NCBI GenBank assembly: GCA_021186555.1
Contig: JAJKFL010000020.1
Location: 124,001-188,000 of the forward strand
Source of the DNA: Reticulitermes speratus
Lineage: Eukaryota; Arthropoda; Insecta; Blattodea; Rhinotermitidae
Direction: 5' to 3'
Length of the DNA stretch: 64,000 nt
Made by a program: the position numbers and the translations under genes. Each line of letters begins with the position of its first letter. Within the stretch, counting starts at the first letter, position 1. This document shows positions 10,229 through 24,000 of the stretch, piece after piece. A model generated the notes under the pieces. The model was not told the origin of the DNA, did no database searches, and saw only the letters and a list, made by a program, of their open reading frames with translations.

Positions 10229-11601
10229 AAAATCAGCATCTTCCTGAACAATAAAGAACTGGAGCAAGTTGATCGAGTAAAATACCTAGGAGTCATTATT
10301 GACAGCAAATTCAAGTTCGACGAGCACATTCAGTACACGACAGACAGGTGCACAAAACTAATCAATGCGCTATCAAAATCAGCCAGACTCAATTGGAGAC
10401 TTGGCCTGGAGGCGCTAAGAATAATATACAAAGGAGCAATATTACCTTTATTGTCACATGCGTCTGCAGTATGGATAGAAGCACTAAAAAGGCAAAACAA
10501 CTGCAGGAAATACAAAAAAGTGCAACGAATTATTAACATAAAAATTGCTAAGGCTTACAGAACTACGTCTAGTGAAGCTCTGAGTGCTGTAACGGGTCTA
10601 ACACCTATAGCTATTAAGATAAATGAAATAGCAACAGGATATAGAATTATAAAAACAGAAGATGCCAAAAAGACAGTGGACATTGCTCTAAATTACAAGG
10701 ATTGGCCCCATCCAGCAGACTTTGTAATGCCGGGAGAAAGCAAGGAAAGCAAGGAATACACAGTAGAAGTGTTTACTGACGGGAGCAAATGTGAGGAAGG
10801 TGTAGGATCAGGTACAGTAATGTTCATTAACAATATACCTGTGTACCAAATGCAATACAAGCTGGGAAATGGATGTTCTAACAATCAAGCAGAACAACTC
10901 GCAATTACGAAGGTACTTGAGGAAATGGAAGAACTGCAGGATATACAAAGAACAGCAGTAATACACACTGACAGCAGTAATACATACTGACAGCAGTAAT
11001 ACATACTGACAGCAGTAATACATACTGACAGCAGTAATACATACTGACAGCAGTAATACATACTGACAGCAGGATTACGCTGGATTCCCTAAAGAATTCA
11101 AAGAACCACAACTTTCTAATTGAAGAAATAAGACAGAAAATTAGAATATTACAAAGCAGAAATTGGTCTATAGACTTCGGATGGGTGAAAGCTGATACAG
11201 CAATACACGGTAACGAACTTGCTGATCGCCTTGCCAAACAGGCAGCTCGAACTCAGAAAGCAGTAAGCTATAGCAAGGTTCCTACAACTACGATAAAGCA
11301 TAAGTTAAGAAAAGAAAGCAGAGAAAAATGGGAAAGAGAATGGGAACAAACTACAAAAGGAATAAACACAAGACAGTACTTTCCAAATGTTAGCCAAAGG
11401 CTCGCAATAAAATTACCTATATCACCAAATTTCACAGCAATGTTAACAGGACATGGAAAGCTGAAGGCCTACTATCACCGATTGAAAATAACAGAGGATG
11501 CAGCGTGTACTTGTAAAGAAGGAGATCAAACAATAGATCATTTGATATTACTTAAATGTTTCGCCAAAAGTTATTTAACATTTCGTGGCTCTTTTCTATA
11601 A
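10229..11601 (+). pseudogene. LINE-2 ORF2 C-terminal part: RT thumb, RNase H, Cys-rich tail
   Basis: Homology continues in frame past the TAA at 10226: VKYLGVIIDSKFKFDEHI (thumb), then the RNase H domain with VFTDGSKCEEGVGSG (first Asp), NQAEQLAI (Glu) and IHTDSS (Asp). The Asp of the last motif sits at the start of a 19-bp tandem array that shifts the frame at about 10990. After the array the domain resumes (ITLDSLKNSKN, then GWVKADTAIHGNELADRLAK). The usual His of this motif reads as Asp here (KADT for KAHT). The tail has CTCKEGDQTIDHLILLKC. Coding similarity fades at about 11570. Confidence 0.8.
10960..11083 (+). repeat. 19-bp tandem repeat in LINE-2 RNase H, about 6 copies
   Basis: The unit is ACAGCAGTAATACATACTG. 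One ancestral unit is bounded by two direct ACAGCAG repeats, which is where slippage would start. The length is not a multiple of three and breaks the RNase H frame. Confidence 0.92.
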
Positions 11602-12104
11602 ATCACCACTATTCACTTTAACTATTAGTGAAAAAAATCATTACTCCTTTGTACATTAAAATGTCTAAGGTTGAAATTTCGAATATCACCGACCGAAGAC
11701 TGATGCCAAAAGACGCTCTTCCATTGTCTTCACTTCTACTTATTACCTCCAAATCCACGCCCAAATCGTCATCATCATGGCTGCTCTCAACTCATCTATA
11801 ACTCTCTTAACCAATTATACCTAGTCTTTTAATTTCTGACCATATATGGACTACCAATCAAAACTCTTAATTTAATCCTTCTAGGCTCCTAAAACTATGT
11901 GCCCAGGCTGCAGACCGATGGCCATCTGCAAGCAAGTGTGTGGTCTTGCTAATCTAAACAAACTTACTTAAAACATAGCTGGCTGGCTAAATGGAAATTT
12001 CCATCACTGCTACCTCTTAAAAGCTGTCTCACTAATTCTATGCGAAAAAATCATATAGGCTTTACATATTCAATTCAAAACTACTCCCATTCTATAAATA
12101 TTCA
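11602..12104. other. Sequence between LINE-2 coding end and duplicated block
   Basis: No reading frame or repeat was recognised. The first part may be LINE-2 3' UTR. Confidence 0.3.
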
Positions 12105-12235
12105 TTACAGCAGTGTACAAACAACACTGTAACACTATCTGGCTGCTCCATGCAATTAACGCATAAGGTCTGCTGTAAATCGGACGTAGTCGCGTTACAA
12201 AAGGAGTGCATTAAAACTTGCAAGTGTAGCTGCAG

Positions 12236-12490
12236 TAAACACGACATGTTCGTGCGACGTCTGACGTTGCAGTAGACACGACGTGCTCGTGCGACGTCTG
12301 ACGCTGCAGTAGAAATGACATGTTCGTGCGACGTCTGACGCTGCAGTAGACACGACGTGCTCGTGCGACGTCTGACGCTGCAGTAGACACGACATGTTCG
12401 TGCGACGTCTGACGCTGCAGTAGACACGACGTGCTCGTGTGACGTCTGACGTTCAAGTAGACACGACGTGCTCGTGCGACGTCTGACGAC
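12236..12490. repeat. 37-bp tandem array, about 7 copies
   Basis: The unit contains CAGTAGACACGACGTGCTCG and CGACGTCTGACG. It is unusually CpG-rich for this AT-rich window and includes palindromic GACGTC. It is matched by the array at 54906-55165. Confidence 0.93.
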
Positions 12491-12675
12491 TCTTAAGACT
12501 AGTCTGACGAAATCAGTCGCACTATCGTAGAGTCGTTCGTTCCTATTATTGCAATTGATGAGGACAGACAGGTAGACCGCGTGCAGGGATGAAAGCCGTC
12601 GTGGAAATTGCGTTCAAAATTATACCGCAACAAAGAAATTTAAAAAAAATGGACCGAAGTATGAGCGGTGCTGAA

Positions 12676-13180
12676 TGTAACAGTTAAGTAACAATGTTTA
12701 CATGATATTAATGTAACAGTTAAGTAACAATGTTTACATGATACTAATGTAACAGTTAAGTAACAATGTTTACATGATACTAATGTAACAGTTAAGTAAC
12801 AATGTTTACATGATACTAATGTAACAGTTAAGTAACAATGTTTACATGATACTAATGTAACAGTTAAGTAACAATGTTTACATGATACTAATGTAACAGT
12901 TAAGTAACAATGTTTACATGATACTAATGTAACAGTTAAGTAACAATGTTTACATGATACTAATTTAACAGTTAAGTAACAATGTTTACATGATACTAAT
13001 GTAACAGTTAAGTAACAATGTTTACATGATACTAATGTAACAGTTAAGTAACAATGTTTACATGATACTAATGTAACAGTTAAGTAACAATGTTCACATG
13101 ATACTAATGTAAGAGTTAAGTAACAATGTTCACACGATACCAATGTAACAGTTAAGTAACAATGTTCACACGATACCAAT
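12676..13180. repeat. 36-bp tandem array, about 14 copies
   Basis: The unit begins TAACAGTTAAGTAACAATGT and continues TTACATGATACTAATG. It is open in one minus frame because 36 is a multiple of three. It matches the much longer array at 55351-57582. Confidence 0.95.
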
Positions 13181-13305
13181 TTCCGTTAACATCTCTGTCG
13201 TTGTATAACTTCGATTTACCCAGTATCCTCTGCTGATTGCATGAGAAGCCACCCGGAACAATCATTTTCCAAAAAATGACGTCTTGTCATCCATCCTCAC
13301 TCCGT

Positions 13306-13588
13306 AAAAGTAAAGATAAATTTCACCCTATAACAGGCCATGAAGGCGCAGAGGGGGAGTAGAGGTATAGCTCCACTCTTTCTTTAACCTCGGAGCTATA
13401 TGGGGGTGGGTGGTCAACACCACGCCCCGGCTGCTTTACACCCCGAGAAAGAGACCCGGTACCCATTATACAAGAGGCTGGGTGGGTGGGTCTGGACGGG
13501 TATGGAAAATCTCGCCTCCACCGGGATTCGATCTCCGGACCGTCCAGCCCGTAGCTAGTCGCTAAACTGACTGAGCTATCGCGGCCCA
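13306..13588 (-). mobile_element. tRNA-derived SINE with target-site duplication
   Basis: Read on the minus strand, the 5' head is tRNA-like: a GGCCGCGATAGCTCAGTCAG A-box region, then GATCGAATCCCGG as B-box, both RNA polymerase III promoter elements. The body is about 200 bp and ends in a short TTTAC-type tail. It is flanked by the 14-bp direct repeat CATCCTCACTCCGT (13292-13305 and 13589-13602), a clear target-site duplication. The copy in the second duplicated block (57709-57990) has the same flanks, so insertion preceded the segmental duplication. Confidence 0.88.
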
Positions 13589-13635
13589 CATCCTCACTCC
13601 GTGCCTGTGTCACGTCCGGTGGATGTCGCCCACAG

Positions 13636-15085
13636 TAATGACATCAGTCGTTCGGGCGGTATCTTGCGAAGATATCCTACTGACAGTTGTTTCAGCGCAC
13701 ATCCACTGCACATATGTAATGACATCAGTAGTTCGGGCAGTATCTTGAGAAGATATCCTACTGAGAGTTGTTTCAGCGCACATCCACTGCACATATGTAA
13801 TGACATCAGTCGTTCGGGCGGTATCTTGAGAAGATATCCTACTGACAGTTGTTACAGCGCACATCCACCTCACATAAGTAATGACATCAGTCGTTCGGGC
13901 GGTATCTTGCGAAGATATCCTACTGACAGTTGTAACAGCGCACATCCAATGCACATATGTAATGACATCAGTCGTTCGGGCGGTATCTTGCGAAGATATC
14001 CTACTGACAGTTGTTACAGAGCACATCCACTGCACATATGTAATGACATCAGTCGTTCGGGCGGTATCTTGCGAAGATATCCTACTGACAGTTGTTACAG
14101 CGCACATCCACTGCACATATGTAATGACATTAGTCGTTCGGCGGTATCTTGCGAAGATATCCTACTGACAGTTGTTACAGCGCACATCCACTTCACATAT
14201 GTAATGACATCAGTCGTTCGGGCGGTATCTTGCGAAGATATCATACTGACAGTTGTTACAGCGCACATCCACTGCACATATGTAATGACATCAGTCGTTC
14301 GGGCGGTATCTTGCGAAGATATCCTACTGACAGTTGTTACAGCGCACATCCACTGCACATATGTAATGACATCAGTCGTTCGGGCGGTATCTTGCGAAGA
14401 TATCTTACTGAAAGTGTTACAGCGCACATCCACTGCACATATGTATTGACATCAGTCGTTCGGGCGGTATCTTGCGAAGATATCCTACTGACAGTTGTTA
14501 CAGCGCACATCCACTGCACGTATGTAATGACATCAGTCGTTCGGGCGGTATCTTGCGAAGATATCCTACTGACAGATGTTACAGCGCACATCCACTGCAC
14601 ATATGTAATGACATCAGTCGTTCGGGCGGTATCTTGCGAAGATATCCTACTGACAGTTGTTACAGCGCACATCCACTGCACATATGTAATGACATCAGTC
14701 GTTCCGGCGGTATCTTGCGAAGATATCCTACTGACAGTTGTTACAGCGAACATCCACTGCACATATGTAATGACATCAGTCTTTCGGGCGGTATCTTGCG
14801 AAGATATCCTATTGAGAGTGTTACAGCGCACATCCACTGCACATATGTAATGACATCAGCCGTTCGGGCGGTATCTTGCGAAGATATCCTACTGACAGTT
14901 GTTACAGCGCACATCCACTGCACATATGTAATGACATCAGTCGTTCGGGCGGTATCTTGCGAAGATATCCTACTGACAGTTGTTACAGCGCACATCCACT
15001 GCACATATGTAATGACATCAGTCGTTCGGGCGGTATCTTGCGAAGATATCCTACTGACAGTTGTTACAGCACACATCCACTGCAC
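13636..15085. repeat. 81-bp tandem array, about 18 copies
   Basis: The unit begins GTAATGACATCAGTCGTTCG and contains GCGAAGATATCCTACTGACA. Several frames on both strands stay open because 81 is a multiple of three; I see no sign that they are genes. The second copy of the array is at 58038-58353 with only about four units. Confidence 0.95.
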
Positions 15086-15624
15086 CCGCAGTCTAACAGG
15101 AACGACAGCGGTACCTGCAGCCGCGCAGTCGGAAGTTTTAATCTAAGTCACTGATTACCACCGCACAGCAGTCCTCCTTGAGAAGCTGACAGTTCCTCAG
15201 CAAGCGAAAGTATTACACTAACTTTACGGAAACCGACAATTTATTACTGTTTTCATATGATCCCGCCATTGGCCCCAACCTCAGCCACACTAATCCAGTC
15301 TACACATGCTAAATATCCATTTTAATACAATCCTCCCAACAACACCTAGGACTTGCAAGGTGTTTCTTTCCTTCAGGTTTCCCCACCAAAACCAGTATGC
15401 ATTCCTCATAAGTGCCACACACACCCCCTCAATCTGACCACCCCAACAACAGCCGGTCAACAGTACAAATCATGAAGTTCCTCACTATGCTGTTTTCTCA
15501 ATTCCCCCGTTACCCCGTACCTCTTGGCCCCAAATATCCCCTCAGCACCCCAATCTCGAACACCCTCAGCCTATGTTCTTCCCTTAATATGAGAGGCCGA
15601 AGGATTTAGATCAATCTGATATCT
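15086..15624. other. Unique spacer of duplicated block A, copy 1
   Basis: This is non-repetitive sequence shared with 58354-59035. It lacks an approximately 115-bp segment present there (about 58404-58525). No coding signal was recognised. Confidence 0.6.
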
Positions 15625-18600
15625 ACTGCAGTCAGTGGGGAATTTCCGTTCTGTGCGAATTTGTGAGCTAAGTACGGTACTGCAGTGTGCGCACAGACTG
15701 CTTATGTGTGCTGAATTACTGTGACAAACGTAATAGCCTACATGACTACCAATTTGTGCGCTAAGTACGGTACTGCAGTGTGCGCACAGACTGCTTATGT
15801 GTGCTGAATTACTGTGACAAACGTAATAGCCTACATGACTACCAATTTGTGCGCTAAGTACGGTACTGCAGTGTGCGCACAGACTGCTTATGTGTGCTGA
15901 ATTACTGTGACAAACGTAATAGCCTAGATGACTACCAATTTGTGCGCTAAGTACGGTACTGCAGTGTGCGCACAGACTGCTTATGTGTGCTGAATTACTG
16001 TGACAAACGTAATAGCCTACATGACTACCAATTTGTGCGCTAAGTACGGTACTGCAGTGGGCGCACAGACTGCTTATGTCTGCTGAATTACTGTGACAAA
16101 CGTAATAGCCTACATGACTACCAATTTGTGCGCTAAGTACGGTACTGCAGTGTGCGCACAGACTGCTTATGTGTGCTGAATTACTGTGACAAACGTAATA
16201 GCCTACATGACTACCAATTTGTGCGCTAAGTACGGTACTGCAGTGTGCGCACAGACTGCTTATGTGTGCTGAATTACTGTGACAAACGTAATAGCCTACA
16301 TGACTACCAATTTGTGCGCTAAGTACGGTACTGCAGTAGGCGCACAAACTGCTTATGTCTGTAGAATTACTGTGACAAACGCAATAGCCTATATGACTAC
16401 CAATTCGTGCGCTAAGTGCGGTACTGCAGTGGGCGCACAAACTGCTTATGTCTCTTGAATTACTGTGACAAACGTAATAGCCTACATAACTACCAATTTG
16501 TGCGCTAAGTACGGTACTGCAGTAGGCGCACAAACTGCTTATGTCTGCTGAATTACTGTGACAAACGTAATAGCCTACATGACTACCAATTCGTGCGCTA
16601 AGTACGGTACTGCAGTGGGCGCACAAACTGCTTAAGTCTCTTGAATTACTGTGACAAACGTAATAGCCTACATGACTACCAATTTGTGCGCTAAGTACGG
16701 TACTGCAGTGGGCGCACAAACTGCTTATGTCTGCTGAATTACTGTGACAAACGTAATAGCCTACATGACTACCAATTCGTGCGCTAAGTACGGTACTGCA
16801 GTAAGCGCACAAACTGCTTATGTCTGCTGAATTACTGTGACAAACGTAATAGCCTACATGACTACCAATTTGTGCGCTAAGTACGGTACTGCAGTAGGCG
16901 CACAAACTGCTTATGTCTGCTGAATTACTGTGACAAACGTAATAGCCTACATGACTACCAATTTGTGTGCTAAGTACGGTACTGCAGTAGGCGCACAAAC
17001 TGCTTATGTCTGCTGAATTACTGTGACAAACGTAATAGCCTACATGACTAACCAATTTGTGCGCTAAGTAGGTACTGCAGTAGGCGCACAAACTGTTAGT
17101 CTGCTGAATTACAGTGACAAACGTAATAGCCTACATGACTACCAATTTGTGCGTAAGTACGGTATGCATAGGCGCACATAATGTTTGTCTGCTGAATCAC
17201 TGTGACAAAAGTAATAGCCTACATGACTACCAATTTGTGCGCTAAGTACGGTACTGCAGTAGGCGCACAAACTGCTTATGTCTGCTGAATTACTGTGACA
17301 AACGTAATAGCCTACATGACTACCAATTGTGCGCTAAGTACGGTACTGCAGTGGCGCACAAATGCTTATGTCTCTGAATTACTGTGACAAACGTAATAGC
17401 CTACATGAACTACCAATTTGTGCGCTAAGTACGGTACTGCAGTAGGCGCACAAACTGCTTATGTCTGCTGAATTACTGTGACAAACGTAATAGCCTACAT
17501 GACTACCAATTCGTGCGCTAAGTACGGTACTGCAGTGGCGCACAAACTGCTTAAGTCTCTTGAATTACTGTGACAAACGTAATAGCCTACATGACTACCA
17601 ATTTGTGCGCTAAGTACGGTACTGCAGTAGGCGCACAAACTGCTTATGTCTGCTGAATTACTGTGACAAACGTAATAGCCTACATGACTACCAATTTGTG
17701 CGCTAAGTACGGTACTGCATTAGGCGCACAAACTGCTTATGTCTGCTGAATTACTGTGACAAACGTAATAGCCTACATGACTACCAATTTGTGCGCTAAG
17801 TAAGGTACTGCAGTAGGCGCACAGACTGATGGTCTGCTGAATTACAGTGACAAACGTAATAGCCTACATGACTACCAATTTGTGCGTAAGTACGGTAATG
17901 CATTAGGCGCACATAATGCTTGTGTCTGCTGAATCACTGTGACAAAAGTAATAGCCTACATGACTACCAATTTGTGCGCTAAGTACGGTACTGCAGTAGG
18001 CGCACAAACTGCTTATGTCTGCTGAATTACTGTGACAAACGTAATAGCCTACATGACTACCAATTGTGCGCTAAGTACGGTACTGCAGTAGGCGCACAAA
18101 CTGCTTATGTCTGCTGAATTACTGTGACAAACGTAATAGCCTACATGACTACCAATTTGTGCGCTAAGTACGGTACTGCAGTGGGCGCACAAACTGCTTA
18201 TGTCTGCTGAATTACTGTGACAAACGTAATAGCCTACATGACTACCAATTGTGCGCTAAGTACGGTACTGCATTAGCGCACAAACTGCTTATGTCTGCTG
18301 AATTACTGTGACAAACGTAATAGCCTACATGACTACCAATTTGTGCGCTAAGTACGGTACTGCAGTAGGCGCACAAACTGCTTATGTCTGCTTGAATTAC
18401 TGTGACAAACGTAATAGCCTACATAACTACCAATTTGTGGCTAAGTACGGTACTGCAGTAGGCGCACAAACTGCTTATGTCTGCTGAATTACTGTGACAA
18501 ACGTAATAGCCTACATGACTACCAATTTCGTGCGCTAAGTACGGTACTGCAGTGGCGCACAAACTGCTTAATGTCTCTTGAATTACTGTGACAAACGTAA

Positions 18601-20476
18601 TAGCCTACATGACTACCAATTTGTGCGCTAAGTACGGTACTGCAGTGGGCGCACAAACTGCTTATGTCTGCTGAATTACTGTGACAAACGTAATAGCCTA
18701 CATGACTACCAATTGTGCGCTAAGTACGGTAACTGCAGTAGGCACAAACTGCTTATGTCTGCTGAATTACTGTGACAAACGTAATAGCCTACATGACTAC
18801 CAATTTGTGCGCTAAGTACGGTACTGCAGTAGGCGCACAAACTGCTTATGTCTGCTGAATTACTGTGACAAACGTAATAGCCTACATGACTACCAATTTG
18901 TGCGCTAAGTACGGTACTGCAGTAGGCGCACAAACTGCTTATGTCTGCTGAATTACTGTGACAAACGTAATAGCCTACATGACTACCAATTTGTGCGCTA
19001 AGTAAGGTACTGCAGTAGGCGCACAGACTGATAGGTCTGCTGAATTACAGTGACAAACGTAATAGCCTACATGACTACCAATTTGTGCGTTAAGTACGGT
19101 AATGCATTAGGCGCACATAATGGTTGTGTCTGCTGAATCACTGTGACAAAAGTAATAGCCTACATGACTACCAATTTGTGCGCTAAGTACGGTACTGCAG
19201 TAGGCGCACAAACTGCTTATGTCTGCTGAATTACTGTGACAAACGTAATAGCCTACATGACTACCAATTCGTGCGCTAAGTGCGGTACTGCAGTGGGCGC
19301 ACAAACTGCTTATGTCTCTTGAATTACTGTGACAAACGTAATAGCCTACATAACTACCAATTTGTGCGCTAAGTACGGTACTGCAGTAGGCGCACAAACT
19401 GCTTATGTCTGCTGAATTACTGTGACAAACGTAATAGCCTACATGACTACCAATTCGTGCGCTAAGTACGGTACTGCAGTGGGCGCACAAACTGCTTAAG
19501 TCTCTTGAATTACTGTGACAAACGTAATAGCCTACATGACTACCAATTTGTGCGCTAAGTACGGTACTGCAGTAGGCGCACAAACTGCTTATGTCTGCTG
19601 AATTACTGTGACAAACGTAATAGCCTACATGACTACCAATTTGTGCGCTAAGTACGGTACTGCATTAGGCGCACAAACTGCTTATGTCTGCTGAATTACT
19701 GTGACAAACGTAATAGCCTACATGACTACCAATTTGTGCGCTAAGTAAGGTACTGCAGTAGGCGCACAGACTGATAGGTCTGCTGAATTACAGTGACAAA
19801 CGTAATAGCCTACATGACTACCAATTTGTGCGTTAAGTACGGTAATGCATTAGGCGCACATAATGCTTGTGTCTGCTGAATCACTGTGACAAAAGTAATA
19901 GCCTACATGACTACCAATTTGTGCGCTAAGTACGGTACTGCAGTAGGCGCACAAACTGCTTATGTCTGCTGAATTACTGTGACAAACGTAATAGCCTACA
20001 TGACTACCAATTTGTGCGCTAAGTACGGTACTGCAGTAGGCGCACAAACTGCTTATGTCTGCTGAATTACTGTGACAAACGTAATAGCCTACATGACTAC
20101 CAATTTGTGCGCTAAGTACGGTACTGCAGTAGGCGCACAAACTGCTTATGTCTGCTGAATTACTGTGACAAACGTAATAGCCTACATGACTACCAATTTG
20201 TGCGCTAAGTACGGTACTGCATTAGGCGCACAAACTGCTTATGTCTGCTGAATTACTGTGACAAACGTAATAGCCTACATGACTACCAATTTGTGCGCTA
20301 AGTACGGTACTGCAGTAGGCGCACAAACTGCTTATGTCTGCTGAATTACTGTGACAAACGTAATAGCCTACATGACTACCAATTTGTGCGCTAAGTACGG
20401 TACTGCAGTAGGCGCACAAACTGCTTATGTCTGCTGAATTACTGTGACAAACGTAATAGCCTACATGACTACCAAT
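15625..20476. repeat. 93-bp tandem array, about 52 copies
   Basis: The unit contains TTACTGTGACAAACGTAATA, CTACATGACTACCAATTTG and TGCGCTAAGTACGGTACTGC. The first 1.4 kb and last 1.3 kb are homogeneous, but about 17040-18730 carries many single-base deletions and insertions. Groups of variant units recur: the run at about 16310-16790 is nearly repeated at about 19145-19583. A variant with GCATTAGGCGCACATAATG appears near 17170, 17890, 19110 and 19850. Long minus-strand frames arise only because 93 is a multiple of three. Confidence 0.95.
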
Positions 20477-21007
20477 AACAGATGCACTTGATAAATTTTA
20501 CAATGTAAACTGACGGGTGAATGTGAGACACTCTTAGCCACGCCCGCCCACAGCACACGCGTCTCTCAACTACGTGTACAGCGGACTGCCTGCTAGCCGG
20601 AAATGTCAAAGGTGAAGGACACACCTAACCGGCCTGCCGTCTGCACGTCGGCAGCATAGGGGAAACTCTGTGACAGCGAAGACGTGTTCCTAGGCCTAAT
20701 TGAAAACAGGAAAACAAGACATTTTACATGAAGACATACAGACGTTTCGGCTCCCATCTCGAGTGCAACTGGCCCAATGCTTATCGGAAAGACAGTGCCA
20801 TCACATTAGTTACAAATTTTATGTACAACAGCCTCTTGCTCTTCCAGTCTAAGCCTTGTGCTTCTGTTGACATAAAGGCCGCAAGTGTTATGCAGTGGAC
20901 ACTCCACATAGCTGTGCTTGTCAACGCGTTAGTGGGGACCGTCGTCAGTGGGGACCGTCCACTGATGATCTGTATTCAAACGGGCAGTTGTTATTTCATC
21001 TGACAAA
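20477..21007. other. Unique sequence, possible retroelement tail on minus strand
   Basis: No gene was recognised. On the minus strand, about 20735-20790 reads GATGGGAGCCGAAACGTCTG, a pattern seen near the ends of some Penelope-like and other retroelements. This is a weak resemblance. Confidence 0.3.
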
Positions 21008-24000
21008 CAACCAATACTGTATGACACTATAACACAATATCACAAACAACCAATACTGTATGACACTATACCACTACATCACAAAAAACCAATAATCTAT
21101 GACACTATACCACTATATCACAAACAACCAATAATCTATGACTCTATACCACAATATCACAAACAACCAATACTGTATGACACTATACCACTATATCACA
21201 AACAACCAATACTGTATGACACTATACGACTATATCAAAATAAACCAATAATGTATGACACTATATCACTATATCACAAGCAACCAATAATGTATGACAC
21301 TTTACCACTATATCACAAACAACCAATACTGTATGACACTATACCACTATATCACAAACAACCAATACTGTATGACACTATACCACTACATCACAAAAAG
21401 CCAATAATCTATGACACTATACCACTATATCACAATCAACCAATAATCTATGACTCTATACCACAATATCACAAACAACCAATACTGTATGACACTATAC
21501 CACTATATCACAAACAACCAATACTGTATGACACTATACGACTATATCAAAATAAACCAATACTGTATGACACTATATCACTATATCACAAACAACCAAT
21601 ACTGTATGACACTATACCACTATATCACAAACAACCAATACTGTATGACACTATACCACTATATCACAAACCACCAATACTCTATGACACTATACCAATA
21701 TATCACAAACAACCAATACTGTATGACACTATACCACTATATCACAAACAACCAATACTGTATGACACTATACCACTATATCACAAACCACCAATACTCT
21801 ATGACACTATACCAATATATCACAAACAACCAATACTGTATGACACTATACCACTATATCACAAACCACCAATACTCTATGACACTATACCACTATATCA
21901 CAAACACCAATACTCGTATGACACTATACCACTATATCACAAAACAACCAATACTGTATGAAACTATACCACTATATCACAAACACACAATACTCACTAT
22001 GACCCCTTATAAACACATCTTATACTATCACTTATAACCACAATATCTGTATGACACTATACCATATATCACAAACAACCAATACTGTATACACTTATAC
22101 CACTATATCAAACCAAAACACATACACTATATCAAACAACTACTTATACCACATATATCACAAACAACCAATACTGTATGACACTATACCACTATATCAC
22201 AAACAACCAATACTGTATGACACTATACCACTATATCACAAACAACCAATACTGTATGACACTATACCACTATATCACAAACAACAATTCTGTATGACAC
22301 TATGACCACAATATCACAAACAACCAATACTGTATGACAACTATAAACCATCTATATACATCACACAACCAATACTGTATGACACTATACCACTATATCA
22401 CAAACAACCAATACTGTATGACACTATACCACTATATAACAAACAACGAATACTGTATGGCACTATACCACTATATCACAAACAACCAATACTGTATGAC
22501 ACTATACCACTATATCACAAACAACCAATACTGTATGAAACTATACCACTATATAAGAAACAACGAATACTGTATGGCACTATACCACTATATCACAAAC
22601 AACCAATACTGTATGACACTATACCACTATATACAAAAACATACGTAATTACTATTATGACACATACTTACACTAACTAATCACAAACCACCAATACTGT
22701 ATGACACTATACCACTATTATCACAAACAACCAATACTGTATGAAACTATACCACTATATACGCAAACAACAATACTGTATGACACTATACCACTATATC
22801 ACAAACAACCAATACTGTATGACACTATACCACTATATCCAAACAACCAATACTGTATGACACTATACCACTATATCAACACAACCAATACTGTATGAAC
22901 TATACCACTATATCAACAAACAACCAATCCTGTATGAACTATACCACTATATTAGCAAACAACGAATACTGTATGGCACTATACCACTATTATCACAAAT
23001 ACAATACCATACTGTATGACTACTGTACACTATTCACCAAACACCTAATTGTAATTCACTTTACACTCTATTATACAAACCAACATACGTTTGAAACTAT
23101 CCACTTATATACAATAACGAATACTGTTTGACCTATACCACTATATCACAAAGCAACAACTGTATAACACTATACAAATCTATATCACAAACATCAATAC
23201 TGTATGAAACTTACATTATACATACAATCGAATTACTGTATGAACTCATACCACTATATCACAAAACAACCAATACTGTATGAAACTATACCACTATATA
23301 ACAAACAACGAATACTGTATGACACTATACCACTATATCACAAACAACCAATACTGTATGACACTATACCACTATATAGCAAACAACGAATATTGTATGA
23401 CACGATACCACTATATCACAAACAACCAATACTGTATGACACTATACCACTATTATCACAAACAACCAATATGTATGACACGATACCACTATATCACAAA
23501 CAACCAATACTGTATGACACTATACCACTATATAGCAAACAACGAATACTGTACGACACTATACCACTATATAACAAACAACGAATACTGTATGACACTT
23601 TACCACTATATCACAAACAACCAATACTGTATGACAATATACCACTATATAGCAAACAACGAATACTGTATGACACGATACCACTATATCACAAACAACC
23701 AATACTGTATGACACTATACCACTATATCACAAACAACCAATACTGTATGACACTATACGACTATATAGCAAACAACGAATACTGTATGACACGATACCA
23801 CTATATCACAAACAACCAATACTGTATGACACGATACCACTATATCACAAACAAACCAATACTGTATGACACTATACCACTATATAGGAAACAACGAATA
23901 CTGTATGACACTATACCACTATATAACAAACATCGAATACTGTATGACACTATACCACTATATCACAAACAACCAATACTGTATGACACTATACACTATA

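Larger units (their letters stand above)
6285..11600 (+). mobile_element. Non-LTR retrotransposon (LINE-2 here) with ORF1, endonuclease, RT and RNase H
   Basis: This is a nearly complete, 5'-truncated element. ORF1 is gag-like with zinc knuckles. ORF2 runs through apurinic-type endonuclease, RT, RNase H and a Cys-rich C-terminus. The RNase H domain points to the I/LOA group rather than Jockey or CR1. The polymerase frame is broken at about 8090 (38-bp tandem repeat), about 8590 (frameshift), 10226 (TAA nonsense) and about 10990 (19-bp tandem repeat). The 5' end begins abruptly near 6285 with the ORF1 frame already open, typical of incomplete reverse transcription. It inserted into the intron or 5' flank of the M13 gene in the opposite orientation. 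Confidence 0.85.
12105..20476. repeat. Segmental duplication block A, copy 1
   Basis: This block contains, in order, a 37-bp array, a short unique spacer, a 36-bp array, a SINE, an 81-bp array, about 0.5 kb of unique sequence and a 93-bp array. The same modules recur in the same order and orientation at 54760-61018. The spacers are nearly identical between copies, while array lengths differ strongly (36-bp: 0.5 versus 2.2 kb; 81-bp: 1.45 versus 0.32 kb; 93-bp: 4.85 versus 2.0 kb). Confidence 0.92.

Noticed and set aside
12640..14850. Open frames in the 36-bp and 81-bp arrays
   Set aside because: Consequence of unit length; several frames open at once.
15571..17091. Long minus-strand open frame (over 500 codons) of a Cys- and Ser-rich repeated peptide
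   Set aside because: It follows from a 93-bp tandem unit without stops. Frames break wherever a unit has an indel, several frames are open, and no start context, domain or splice context supports a gene. The same applies to 59002-60855.
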